A stretch of 64,000 nt of DNA, from positions 19,565 through 83,564 of the forward strand of contig JAFDVJ010000064.1 of the NCBI GenBank assembly GCA_018269075.1, read 5' to 3'. Below, piece by piece: positions 27,273 to 35,409 of the stretch. A model generated the notes under the pieces. It saw nothing but the letters and a program-made list of their open reading frames with translations, was not told the origin of the DNA and searched no databases. The position numbers were made by a program, and so were the translations under genes. Source of the DNA: Acidobacteriota bacterium. Lineage in GTDB: Bacteria; Acidobacteriota; Blastocatellia; Pyrinomonadales; Pyrinomonadaceae. The stretch's first letter is position 1. Each line of letters begins with the position of its first letter.

Positions 27273-27616
27273 GGTTTTTCGGCGGCGGGCGGCTTGGTTC
27301 CGGTTTGTGAATCTTTTTTCAAACGCCCGCTTGACAAACTTCTTTCGTCGGTTTAGTTTAAGCATTTCGCGCTGTCTGTCGGGCAGCCGACGGTTTTTTG
27401 GCAAATCGAGGTAGAGGCGCGGTTTTCATCAGTAGCCGGCGCGGAAGAGTTTTGAAGGCTCGTCCGACGCGCGCGGCGAAAGGGGCGAACCGCCGAAATC
27501 CGTCCCGGCGGCTTCAACGCGGGCGGGTTGGTTGTAACGGCTAAATCCGTTAAACTGTCGGCGAGCTTTCGCCGGCGCGCTACGACTGTTCCGAAAAGAT
27601 TCTTTTCCCGAAAAGA
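27273..27616. other. Non-coding gap before a terminator-like hairpin
   Basis: No gene is visible. The stretch 27440-27616 is GC-rich with several small palindromes and runs into an intrinsic terminator, so a small RNA on the plus strand is possible, but I recognise no RNA family. Confidence 0.35.
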
Positions 27617-27652
27617 AAGGCCGGTCGTGCGTTTTCCGCGGCCGGCTTTTTT
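27617..27652 (+). terminator. Intrinsic terminator-like hairpin
   Basis: GGCCGG and CCGGCC pair across a loop and are followed by TTTTTT. It lies about 130 nt upstream of lysC with no plus-strand gene before it. It may end an upstream small RNA, or act in the lysC leader. Confidence 0.55.
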
Positions 27653-27658
27653 GTTTTT

Positions 27659-27773
27659 TAACGCCAGGCCGCAAAGCCGCGAAGCCGCGAAAGATATTGA
27701 TGTTTTCCCCGGCTCGGGACGGCCCGTAAAACCCTTTGCGCTTTTGCGTCTTCGCGCCTTTGCGTTAAAAACG
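27659..27773. repeat. Tandem-armed hairpin, octamer GCGCAAAG family
   Basis: AACGCCAGGCCGCAAAGCCG and the inverse GCGTCTTCGCGCCTTTGCGTT bracket a ~50-nt loop directly upstream of the lysC start. Confidence 0.8.
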
Positions 27774-27783
27774 GACGATTGTT

Positions 27784-29154
27784 ATGAGTGAAATCAAACC
27801 AACGGTTATGAAGTTCGGCGGCACGAGCGTGCAGGACGCCGCCGCGTTCGCGCGCGTCGCCGAGATCGTCGCGGGCGAGGGCGAAAACGCGCCGGTCGTC
27901 GTCACGTCGGCGATGTCGAAGGTGACGGACGCGCTGCTTGCCGCGTTCGAGCTCGCCAAAAAGGGCGAGGTCGAAAACGCCGTCCTCTCGCTCGAACCGC
28001 ATTTCGAGCGGCACCGCGCGGTCGCCCGCGAGCTGCTCGGCGAAGCGCACCGGAGGCTTTTCGCCGTCGAGATGGAGTTCGCCGAAAAAGAGCTCGCCGA
28101 TCTGCTGATGCGCGTGTCGCGCCGGAGCCTGCCGCTCTCGATGCTCAAGGACGCGATCGTCTCCTACGGCGAGCAGCTCTCGTCGCGCCTGCTGACCTTC
28201 GTCTGCCAGTCGAAAAATCTGAACGCGCGCCACGCCGACGCGCGCCGGCTGATCGTCACCGACGACGAGTACGGCTCGGCCGCGCCCGTCTGGGACGAAA
28301 CCGAAAAACTGATCCGTCTGGAATTGCGGCATCTGATCGAGGCCGGCGAGATTCCGGTGATGGGCGGTTTCATCGCTGCCAGCCGGAGCGGCGAGACGAC
28401 GACGCTCGGGCGCGGCGGTTCGGATTATTCGGCGGCGCTCGTCGGCGCGGCGCTCGACGCCCGCGAGATCCAGATCTGGACGGACGTGACCGGCGTCCTG
28501 ACGTCGGACCCGCGGATCTGTCCCGAAGCGCGAACTTTAAAAACACTTTCCTACGAAGAAGCCGCCGAGCTCGCCTATTTCGGCGCGAAGGTGCTGCATC
28601 CGAAAACGATCCAGCCGGCCGTCGATCTGCGGATTCCGGTCCGCGTCTGCAACTCGCACCGGCCGGCCGAACGCGGGACGATGATCCTGCCGTCGGCGCA
28701 GACGACGACCCGTCTCGTCAAATCGATCGCCTACAAAAAAGGCATCACGATCCTCCATATCAGCTCGGCGCGGATGCTCGGCGCGTACGGCTTTATGAGC
28801 GCGATCTTTCAGATCTTCGAGCGCCACCGGACGGTGATCGACGTCGTCACGACCTCGGAAGTCTCGGTTTCCCTGACGCTCGACAATACCGATTCGCTCG
28901 AAGCGGTCGTCAGGGATCTCCAGCGGATCGCGTCGGTCGAGATCGAACGCGACCAGGCCGTCGTCTGCGTCGTCGGCTCGGGCCTGCGCGACACGGCGGG
29001 CGTCGCCGGGCGGATCTTCACGGCGATCCGCGATTTCAACATCTCGCTCATCTCGCACGGCGCGTCGAGCGTCAATATGACGTTCGTCGTCGAAGAAACG
29101 GTCGTCAAAGACGTCATCAAACGCCTCCACGACGAGTTTTTCAGCGCCGATTAA
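27784..29154 (+). CDS. lysC: Aspartate kinase
   Basis: A 456-residue monofunctional aspartate kinase, the first step to lysine, methionine and threonine. Motifs: KFGGTSVQD (residues 10-18), GRGGSDYSAALVGAAL (nucleotide/aspartate binding, ~215-230) and TDPR-type TSDPRICPEA. The C-terminus has two ACT domains (ILHISSARMLGAYGFMSAIF and VVGSGLRDTAGVAGRIFTAI) for feedback control by end products. There is no homoserine dehydrogenase fusion. The direct leader is a repeat hairpin and I see no lysine riboswitch. A strong terminator follows. Confidence 0.95.
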   Translation: MSEIKPTVMKFGGTSVQDAAAFARVAEIVAGEGENAPVVVTSAMSKVTDALLAAFELAKKGEVENAVLSLEPHFERHRAVARELLGEAHRRLFAVEMEFAEKELADLLMRVSRRSLPLSMLKDAIVSYGEQLSSRLLTFVCQSKNLNARHADARRLIVTDDEYGSAAPVWDETEKLIRLELRHLIEAGEIPVMGGFIAASRSGETTTLGRGGSDYSAALVGAALDAREIQIWTDVTGVLTSDPRICPEARTLKTLSYEEAAELAYFGAKVLHPKTIQPAVDLRIPVRVCNSHRPAERGTMILPSAQTTTRLVKSIAYKKGITILHISSARMLGAYGFMSAIFQIFERHRTVIDVVTTSEVSVSLTLDNTDSLEAVVRDLQRIASVEIERDQAVVCVVGSGLRDTAGVAGRIFTAIRDFNISLISHGASSVNMTFVVEETVVKDVIKRLHDEFFSAD

Positions 29155-29177
29155 TCCGGATTTCCGGAGAAATTTCA

Positions 29178-29210
29178 AAGCCCCGGCTGGGTAATCGGCC
29201 GGGGCTTTTT
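29178..29210 (+). terminator. Intrinsic terminator of lysC
   Basis: AAAGCCCCGGC and GCCGGGGCTTTTT form an 11-bp stem 24 nt after the stop codon. The A tract on the left makes it usable for the convergent exoprotein gene too. Confidence 0.93.
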
Positions 29211-29228
29211 CATCGAGAGCCGGACGAA

Positions 29229-31682
29229 CTACGGCGCGCCCGCCGCCGGGGACAGCACGAAGTCGAGATCGCCGCGCGCGCCGTCGATGACGACCGTCTG
29301 CGGGACGAACGTGTAGCCTTTGCTGCGGATGTCGCAGGCGTAGGTCTGGCCGTCCGGCAGGCCGGGGATGGCGTAGCCGCCGAATGAATTTGTCCGCGCA
29401 GCGAAAGACTGGCCGTTCGCGGCGGTCAGCGTGACGACCGCGCCCGCGATGCCGCGGCCCGCCGGATCGGTCACACGGCCGCCGATCGTGAACTGATAAA
29501 ACCGCACTTCGAGCGTATAGTCGGCGCTGACCGTCAAGCCGCCCGCGCTGGTCGCCGTGACGGTGAAATCGTAACTGCCCGGCGTCGTCGGCACGCCCGC
29601 GATCGCGAGCTGGGCCGGCTGGTTCGGGACGGGCGCGATCGTGAGACCCGGAACATCGAAGCCGGATGCGTTGACCGAGGCGACCGGAGTGCCGAAAAGG
29701 GCTGTGATCACGAGCGCGTAAGGCCGCGTGGTTTCGGCCGGCGTCAGCGCGCGGCGGCCGGAAGCGAGCCGCGCGCCGGGCGGCAGAAAATTGAATTCGG
29801 CCGCGCCGATGTCGACGCCGTCGCCCAGGTTTCGCGGCAGCAGCTGCGAGTCGGTGCCGGCCGCCTGCGGCGTGCAGCCGCCGGCGTCGGTCGCGCGCAG
29901 AACGCAGTCGCTGCCCGCGTCGATCGCCGGCGAATTCGACTGCAGCGGGATGAACGGGATCAGGCCGCCGTAGTTGCCGAACGCGCCGAGGCCGTGGTCG
30001 GGCGTCACGATGTCGGTCGGCAGCGCGCTGAAATTTCTGGGCCGCGAGACCAGATTATTGCCCGCCGAGACGACCGAATCGAGGTCGCAGGGATTGCCGG
30101 CGACGATCGTGTTGCGGATGGTGAAATCGGCGCTCGCCCCGTTGAGGGCGCAGCCGAAGATCGGATGATTGGCGGCAATCGTCGAATTGATCGCGGTCAG
30201 CCGGCTGGCCGCGAACGGCGTGCTGTCGACGATCGACGAAAGGCTGCTGTTGCCGGTAATCGTCGTGTTGATGAGCGTCAGAGCGCCCTGATCGATCGTC
30301 ACGCCGCCGCCGCTGTCGCCCGCGAAATTGTCGAATATCGAGGATTCCCGGATGATCACGGCGCTCTGCGGGGCGAGCGCGAGTCCGCCGCCGGTCAGCG
30401 TCGCGGTCGAGAACCCGCTCTCCGGAATGACCCGGTTGTTGCGGATGATCGATCCGACGATCTCGACGGGCCGGGTTGCGGCCGGTCCGCGGCCGATGAA
30501 AATGCCCGCGCCGTTGGCGCGCTGCCGGTCGCTGACGAGATCGTTGTCCGCGACGGTCGTCGTCGTCATCTTCAGGTTCCCGAAGCTCACGATACCCGCG
30601 CCGGTGACCGGGGCCCCGCTGCTCACGATGCGGTTGCCGCGGACGACGCAGCCGTTGAGCGTGAGCGAGCCCCGGCTGAAAATCCCGGCGCCGGCGTTCG
30701 TCGCGACCCCGCCGCTGATGCCGATCCCGTTGAGCGTCAGATCGCCGGTCTCGGTGACGTTTAAGACACCGGTCGCGTTGTTGCCGGTGATGAAGACGCG
30801 CGGCCCGCCGCCGACCGTCCCGAAATCCGTGAACGTCAGTCTTTTATCGACGGTGATGGGATCCCTGGCGAGCACGACCGCGAACGGATTGACGCCCGGA
30901 AAAATGATCGTGCTGCCGTTCGTCGAGTATTTGACCGCCTCGCGCAGCGTGCAGTTGGCGGCGTCGCAGAAGCCGTCGTCGGTGTCGGCGAACGTCGTCA
31001 CCTGCAGCGTTTCGGGCGTCTCGATCGTCAGCGACCAGCCGCGCGCGAGCCGCGAATTCGCGCCGTTGCCGCCGGCCGTGTCGTCCTCGACGAACAGCGT
31101 CCAGACGCCGTTCGGATCGATCCCGTCGAAAACGGAAGACAGCGTCTCGAACCCGCCCGGCCCGACTTCCGGCGGAAAGCCCGCAATTCCCGTGAACGTG
31201 TCGAAGCTTCCGTAGTTGGTCGGCTTGTAATCGACGAGCCCGTTGCCGATCGAAGCGTTCGCCGGCGCGAGCGTCGTGTTATAGTCCGAAAGCCGGATCA
31301 CCGAATCCGACAGACCGAACGCGCCGCCGGCGTCCGAGAGGATGACGAGCTGCTCGCCGTGCGGGCCGACGAGCAGGAAGTCGAGGTCCGCCGGAGTCAG
31401 ATGGACGACGCCGTTGAGCGTGACGGTCAACCGGCTGACCGGACCGCTCATGCCGGAAACGGTGACGGCCGACGCGGCGCCGCCGCTGCTCGGGATGTTG
31501 ACCGGCGTCGTGTTGCTGAACGCGCGGACCGCCGCCGCGACATTGCCGGCCGGCACATCGGTTTTCTCCTGTTGGCCGTGCGTCGCCTGCACGAACGCCG
31601 CGCCTGAAAGAACCGTCATCAAAGCCGCCGAAACGCGCCGGCCGGCCGCTGTTTTAAGAAAGTTGTAAACCGAAACGAACAT
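29229..31682 (-). CDS. Large secreted CSLREA/beta-helix protein with P-domain and carboxypeptidase-regulatory-like C-terminus
   Basis: 817 residues. The signal peptide is within 1-37 (SAALMTVLSGAAFVQATHGQ). Residues ~50-225 are a proprotein-convertase P-like domain (DPNGVWTLFVEDDTAGGNG). A CSLREA motif (DDGFCDAANCTLREAVKYST) follows near 232. A right-handed parallel beta-helix (LTLNGCVVRGNRIV, ALTLINTTITGNSSL) ends in a choice-of-anchor Q segment (NSPAIDAGSDC to VDIGAAEFNF). An Ig-like module and the shared C-terminal domain (IGGRVTDPAGRGIAGAVVTL, TNSFGGYAIPGL) come last. Likely a cell-surface or secreted adhesin or matrix protein. Confidence 0.87.
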   Translation of the reverse strand: MFVSVYNFLKTAAGRRVSAALMTVLSGAAFVQATHGQQEKTDVPAGNVAAAVRAFSNTTPVNIPSSGGAASAVTVSGMSGPVSRLTVTLNGVVHLTPADLDFLLVGPHGEQLVILSDAGGAFGLSDSVIRLSDYNTTLAPANASIGNGLVDYKPTNYGSFDTFTGIAGFPPEVGPGGFETLSSVFDGIDPNGVWTLFVEDDTAGGNGANSRLARGWSLTIETPETLQVTTFADTDDGFCDAANCTLREAVKYSTNGSTIIFPGVNPFAVVLARDPITVDKRLTFTDFGTVGGGPRVFITGNNATGVLNVTETGDLTLNGIGISGGVATNAGAGIFSRGSLTLNGCVVRGNRIVSSGAPVTGAGIVSFGNLKMTTTTVADNDLVSDRQRANGAGIFIGRGPAATRPVEIVGSIIRNNRVIPESGFSTATLTGGGLALAPQSAVIIRESSIFDNFAGDSGGGVTIDQGALTLINTTITGNSSLSSIVDSTPFAASRLTAINSTIAANHPIFGCALNGASADFTIRNTIVAGNPCDLDSVVSAGNNLVSRPRNFSALPTDIVTPDHGLGAFGNYGGLIPFIPLQSNSPAIDAGSDCVLRATDAGGCTPQAAGTDSQLLPRNLGDGVDIGAAEFNFLPPGARLASGRRALTPAETTRPYALVITALFGTPVASVNASGFDVPGLTIAPVPNQPAQLAIAGVPTTPGSYDFTVTATSAGGLTVSADYTLEVRFYQFTIGGRVTDPAGRGIAGAVVTLTAANGQSFAARTNSFGGYAIPGLPDGQTYACDIRSKGYTFVPQTVVIDGARGDLDFVLSPAAGAP

Positions 31683-31985
31683 AATCCTGCTCCCTGATAA
31701 GAATCGATTTCTATTCTGGCAGGATGAAAGCCGCGCCGAACATCAGTTTGATTCGGTATTTTTCTACGTATATTTGGGTAGGAGCGCGGCAAAGAAAAGA
31801 CCGGCTTCAAAAAAAACTTAAACGAACGAGGGGTTTTAGGGTAAAATACCGAAACGGCCGCTCGCTGACCGGAAGATTCGAATACCTCGTCGACTTTTTC
31901 CCGTCCTTAACGTTTATTTCGCGAACCGAAAAATTTTCACGAGCGGCGGCCCCGATTATAAAATACTCGGCAACCCGATAAAACT
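31683..31985. other. Divergent intergenic region
   Basis: 303 nt between the exoprotein gene and the MoxR operon. It should carry promoters for both directions; the one I can propose is given separately. No repeats are seen. Confidence 0.5.
31934..31962 (+). promoter_or_regulatory. Candidate sigma-70 promoter of the MoxR operon
   Basis: TTTTCA and TATAAA are spaced 17 nt apart, with the TATAAA 23 nt upstream of the MoxR ATG. The -35 is a weak match (4 of 6 to TTGACA). Confidence 0.4.
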
Positions 31986-33146
31986 ATGACGAAAACTGTG
32001 GAAGGCTCGGTCGCGGCGATCCGGACGGCGATCGCCGAGGCGAGCAAAAATCTGATCGAGCGCGAAACCCTCGTCGAACTCGTCGCGCTCGCGGCGGTCG
32101 CCGGCGAGCACGTTCTGATCATCGGCGCGCCCGGCACGGCCAAAAGCGAGGCCGTCCGACGGATCGCGCGCGCGACCGGCGGCGCGTATTTCGAATACCT
32201 GCTCGGGCGCTTTACCGAGCCGAGCGAGATCTTCGGCCCGGTCGATCTGCGCAAGCTGCGCGAGGGCGTCGTCGAAACCGAGACCTTCGGGATGCTGCCC
32301 GAGGCCGAGATCGCCTTTCTCGACGAGATCTTCTTAGGCTCGACGGCGATCCTCAACACGCTGCTCGGGATCTTGAACGAACGAATTTTCAGGCGCGGCC
32401 ACACGCGGATTGAAGTGCCGCTGAGGGTCTGCGTCGGCGCGTCGAACGCGCTTCCGCACGACGACGCGCTCGCCGCTTTCGCCGACCGTTTTCTCGTCCG
32501 TCTGTTCGTCGAGCCGATCGCCGATCCGCTGCTCGAAAACCTGCTCGAAGGCGGTTGGGACCTCGCCAAAAAGGATTTTTCGCACGCCGCCGAGATGGGC
32601 GATTTCGATCATCTGGCGGAGCTCGTCGGCGCGGTCGATCTCGCCGCCGTCCGCCCGCGGATCGCGCAGGCCGTCCGCATTCTGCGCGGCATCGGCGTTA
32701 ACATCTCGGACCGCCGCGCCGTCAGGATGCAGCGATTGATCGCGGCGGCCGCATTGCTCGACGGCCGACTGACGGCCGCGCCGGCCGATCTCTGGACGCT
32801 CGTTTACGCCGTGCCGACCGCCGAGCAGCAGTCGCTCGCGCGCGACGCGCTTCACGAGCTGTTCGCCGAAACGAGCAGCCGGACGCTGCCGTTCGCGGCC
32901 GAGGACGCCTCGCTCGGCGCGCTCGCCCGCGCGGGCCGGCTCGTCGCGTTCGCCGGCGAGATTCTCGAAAACCGGCCGATGGACGCGGCCGCGCAGGAAG
33001 GCTGGCGGCTCAAGGTCGAGGGTCTCGCGCGCGAGATCGACGCCGGCTTCAACCCGGAAACGATGCCGCCGGAGCTCGCCGCCGTCCGCGAACAAGCGGC
33101 CGCGATCCTCGGCGCGGAGCAGGAAAAAGATGACGCCGCCGTTTAA
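31986..33146 (+). CDS. MoxR-family AAA+ ATPase
   Basis: 386 residues. Walker A GAPGTAKS (residues 47-54), Walker B AFLDEIF (110-116), sensor-1 VGASNALPHDD near 145 and the arginine-finger region ADRFLVRLF near 165 are intact. The helical lid and a ~100-residue C-terminal extension resemble RavA-type MoxR proteins. MoxR ATPases work as chaperones that act on vWA partners. This gene opens a five-gene operon and overlaps the next by 17 nt. The whole set fits the MoxR-vWA-beta-propeller 'ternary system' proposed as NTP-dependent conflict machinery. Confidence 0.93.
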   Translation: MTKTVEGSVAAIRTAIAEASKNLIERETLVELVALAAVAGEHVLIIGAPGTAKSEAVRRIARATGGAYFEYLLGRFTEPSEIFGPVDLRKLREGVVETETFGMLPEAEIAFLDEIFLGSTAILNTLLGILNERIFRRGHTRIEVPLRVCVGASNALPHDDALAAFADRFLVRLFVEPIADPLLENLLEGGWDLAKKDFSHAAEMGDFDHLAELVGAVDLAAVRPRIAQAVRILRGIGVNISDRRAVRMQRLIAAAALLDGRLTAAPADLWTLVYAVPTAEQQSLARDALHELFAETSSRTLPFAAEDASLGALARAGRLVAFAGEILENRPMDAAAQEGWRLKVEGLAREIDAGFNPETMPPELAAVREQAAAILGAEQEKDDAAV

Positions 33147-33540
33147 GATCGAATGGGAGAACCGTTTCGACGCGCTCGCGCCGGTCGCGGTCGTCGCGTT
33201 CGACGCGGCCGCCGAGCGGCTGCGCGCCCGGCTGCTCGACTTCGACGACGAAAAACTGTCGCGGCTGCAGGGCGTCCGCGGCGACCGGCTGATCTTCGTC
33301 GCGGGCGCGCCGGCCGAGCTGCCGTGGGCCGACGGCGTCGTCTATCTCGGCCGCGACCCGCTCGCGCCGTCCGTTTTTCTGCCGACGAACCGCCGTCCGT
33401 CGATGCCGCTCGATCTTTTCGAAAAAGCGCTGCTCGCGCGGTTCGCCGAACACCGGCCGTTCGCCGTCGTCGAAAAACGGATCGTCCCGGTCGGCGCGAT
33501 GCGGCCGGTCTCGAGGAGAGTCTTGAGTCTTAAGTCTTGA
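33130..33540 (+). CDS. Small bpX-type protein of the MoxR/vWA/beta-propeller system
   Basis: 136 residues with no catalytic motif. The sequence GVVYLGRDPLAPSVFLPTNR and the following PxxLFEKAL pattern match my memory of the bpX5-type domain found next to MoxR in ternary systems; the numbering is uncertain. It starts inside the MoxR gene, so it is translationally coupled. Its C-terminus (VLSLKS and stop) is encoded by a GAGTCTT repeat, so the native end was probably lost. Confidence 0.6.
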   Translation: MTPPFKIEWENRFDALAPVAVVAFDAAAERLRARLLDFDDEKLSRLQGVRGDRLIFVAGAPAELPWADGVVYLGRDPLAPSVFLPTNRRPSMPLDLFEKALLARFAEHRPFAVVEKRIVPVGAMRPVSRRVLSLKS

Positions 33541-33598
33541 GTCTTGAGTCGAAATCCCGGACTTCAGACTCAAGACTCAAGACTCAAGACTCAAGACT
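33516..33598. repeat. Tandem-armed hairpin, heptamer GAGTCTT family
   Basis: GAGTCTTGAGTCTTAAGTCT is followed by the inverse heptamers. It lies within the operon between the bpX protein and the vWA-like gene, overlapping the former's last codons. A hairpin inside an operon could tune the dosage of the downstream genes. Confidence 0.85.
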
Positions 33599-33609
33599 GA
33601 TTTAAAACT

Positions 33610-35409
33610 ATGAAGCTTCCCGTTCATCTCGCGCCGTGGGCCGAACAATTGCGGCTCTTTCCCGACGAGCTTTCGTTGACGCTCGGCGAATACGCGCGCC
33701 GCGTCGCGCCGCTGATCGGGCCGCTCAACGCGGCGGCCGACGACCCCGACGGCGAGCCGAACGGCTACGACGGCGTCGCGCGGCGCGGCATCTACGAGCG
33801 TCTTCTGCTCTCGGAATTCGCGCTCGCTGACGAGTTTCCCGAGGAATTTATCCGGCGCGCGGTGATGGGCGAGCATCTTTTTCTGCATCCGGCGCGCGTC
33901 TCGACCGGCACGAAGCGCGTCTCGATCGCGCTTTTCGACACCGGCGCGATGCAGCTCGGCGCGCCGCGGATCGCGCATCTCGCGGCCTTCATCGTGCTCG
34001 CGCGGCGGGCCGAAGCGGCCGGCGCGGCGTTTCTCTGGGGCGCGCTGCAGGACGCGCGGCAGCTCGTCTTGTCCGACGACACCGAAGCGAGCCTCAAGAT
34101 CCTGCTCGAATCGCGGACCGCCCGCGAGGTCCGCGCCGAAGACCTCGAAGCGTGGCGCGAAAAGCTCGCCGGTCTCGACCGGACGGACGACGTCTGGCTC
34201 GTCGGCGACGACGCGGTTTTCGCGCTCGACGCGGCGCGCGGCTTTTCGCGGATCGGCGTCGGGGAATCGGTCGAGCTCGATAAACGCGAGCTTTATCTGC
34301 GGGTCAAGGGCGTTTCCGGCGCGCTCCGGCGGACGACGCTCGCGCTGCCCGCGCCGGAAATCTGCACGCGGCTCCTGCGCGATCCGTTCGAACGTCCGCC
34401 GCAGATCACGACGACGCACGCCCGGCTCGGCGGCGCGCTCAACGGCTTTTTTTTCGACGGCACCGGCTCGAAACTGTTCGCGCGGATCGACGGCCGCGGA
34501 CTGCTGATGTTCTCCGTGCAGAACGTCAAGGGACCGGACGCGATCCATCCGGTCGCCTACAACGCTTTGCCGCACACATCCGAACCGCGCGATTTCATCG
34601 CCGTCGGCCGCCTGCGCAAAGCGCTCGTCGCCGCTTCGCGGTTCGACGAGCGGACGCTCCGGCTCGATTACCTGAAGTCCGGTTTCAATCTCAAAAAAGG
34701 GCTCTACCGGACACGGGGGGAGAAGATCGCGTTTCCCGAAAACGAAAGCGGGCTGCTTCAGATCTACAACGTCCGGCCGGACAATTTCTATTACGACGAG
34801 GCGGCGATTCTCGACGCGGCCGGGAATCTCTTTCTTCTCAACCCGTTCGGGCAGAACCCGGCAGGCCTGGAGCCGGTCGTCGGGACCCTGATGCCGATCG
34901 CGACCGATGTGCTCGCCGTCGTCCAGAGTATGAACAGATTCGTCTACATTGGCTGCGAGGACGGTCACGATTATCACCGGCTCATCGCGGCGTCCGGCCG
35001 GGTCGAGCGGCTGCCGCTCGCCGGTAAAAAATTGAAGCGCGCCTTTTTCGGGCGCGGCGAGATGGGCCGCAAGTCGATCGCGTTCGAGGACGAGGCCGGC
35101 AGCTGGACCGTTTCGGACGAGGACGGCAACCTGCGGATTATGCCGCGGCCGCGCGGCGCGGTCGTCGGCGTTTACGAGGACCGGCGATTCGCGCCCGTGG
35201 CCGGGCTTTTCGAGTTGATGGACGACCGCCGGACGCTCGAATTCTGCTGGCAGCACGGCCGCCGTCGGGAGATTCTGAAAACCGACGCCGAGATCGCGCG
35301 GATCGAATTCAGCCCGCGAAGCCCGGTTTTCGCCTACCAGACGGTCGACGGCGAGCTCGTGCTCTACTCGCTGACGCACCGCGCGGCGATCGGTCGTTAT
35401 TCGAAATGA
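33610..35409 (+). CDS. vWA-like / beta-propeller protein of the MoxR operon
   Basis: 599 residues. The N-terminal ~180 residues resemble the vWA component of MoxR ternary systems: the strand and loop VSIALFDTGAMQLGAPRIAH, in which the MIDAS DxSxS is degenerate (DTGAM), and a helix LAAFIVLARRAEAAGAAFLW. The rest is beta-rich, with blade-like repeats such as FFGRGEMGRKSIAFEDEAGS and WTVSDEDGN, fitting a propeller. No signal peptide. It overlaps the next gene by 4 nt (ATGA). The vWA part presumably docks on MoxR. Assignment rests on context plus weak motif similarity. Confidence 0.65.
   Translation: MKLPVHLAPWAEQLRLFPDELSLTLGEYARRVAPLIGPLNAAADDPDGEPNGYDGVARRGIYERLLLSEFALADEFPEEFIRRAVMGEHLFLHPARVSTGTKRVSIALFDTGAMQLGAPRIAHLAAFIVLARRAEAAGAAFLWGALQDARQLVLSDDTEASLKILLESRTAREVRAEDLEAWREKLAGLDRTDDVWLVGDDAVFALDAARGFSRIGVGESVELDKRELYLRVKGVSGALRRTTLALPAPEICTRLLRDPFERPPQITTTHARLGGALNGFFFDGTGSKLFARIDGRGLLMFSVQNVKGPDAIHPVAYNALPHTSEPRDFIAVGRLRKALVAASRFDERTLRLDYLKSGFNLKKGLYRTRGEKIAFPENESGLLQIYNVRPDNFYYDEAAILDAAGNLFLLNPFGQNPAGLEPVVGTLMPIATDVLAVVQSMNRFVYIGCEDGHDYHRLIAASGRVERLPLAGKKLKRAFFGRGEMGRKSIAFEDEAGSWTVSDEDGNLRIMPRPRGAVVGVYEDRRFAPVAGLFELMDDRRTLEFCWQHGRRREILKTDAEIARIEFSPRSPVFAYQTVDGELVLYSLTHRAAIGRYSK

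Noticed and set aside
27273..27783. Lysine riboswitch ahead of lysC
   Set aside because: I could not find the conserved L-box core; only a hairpin and a repeat are visible.
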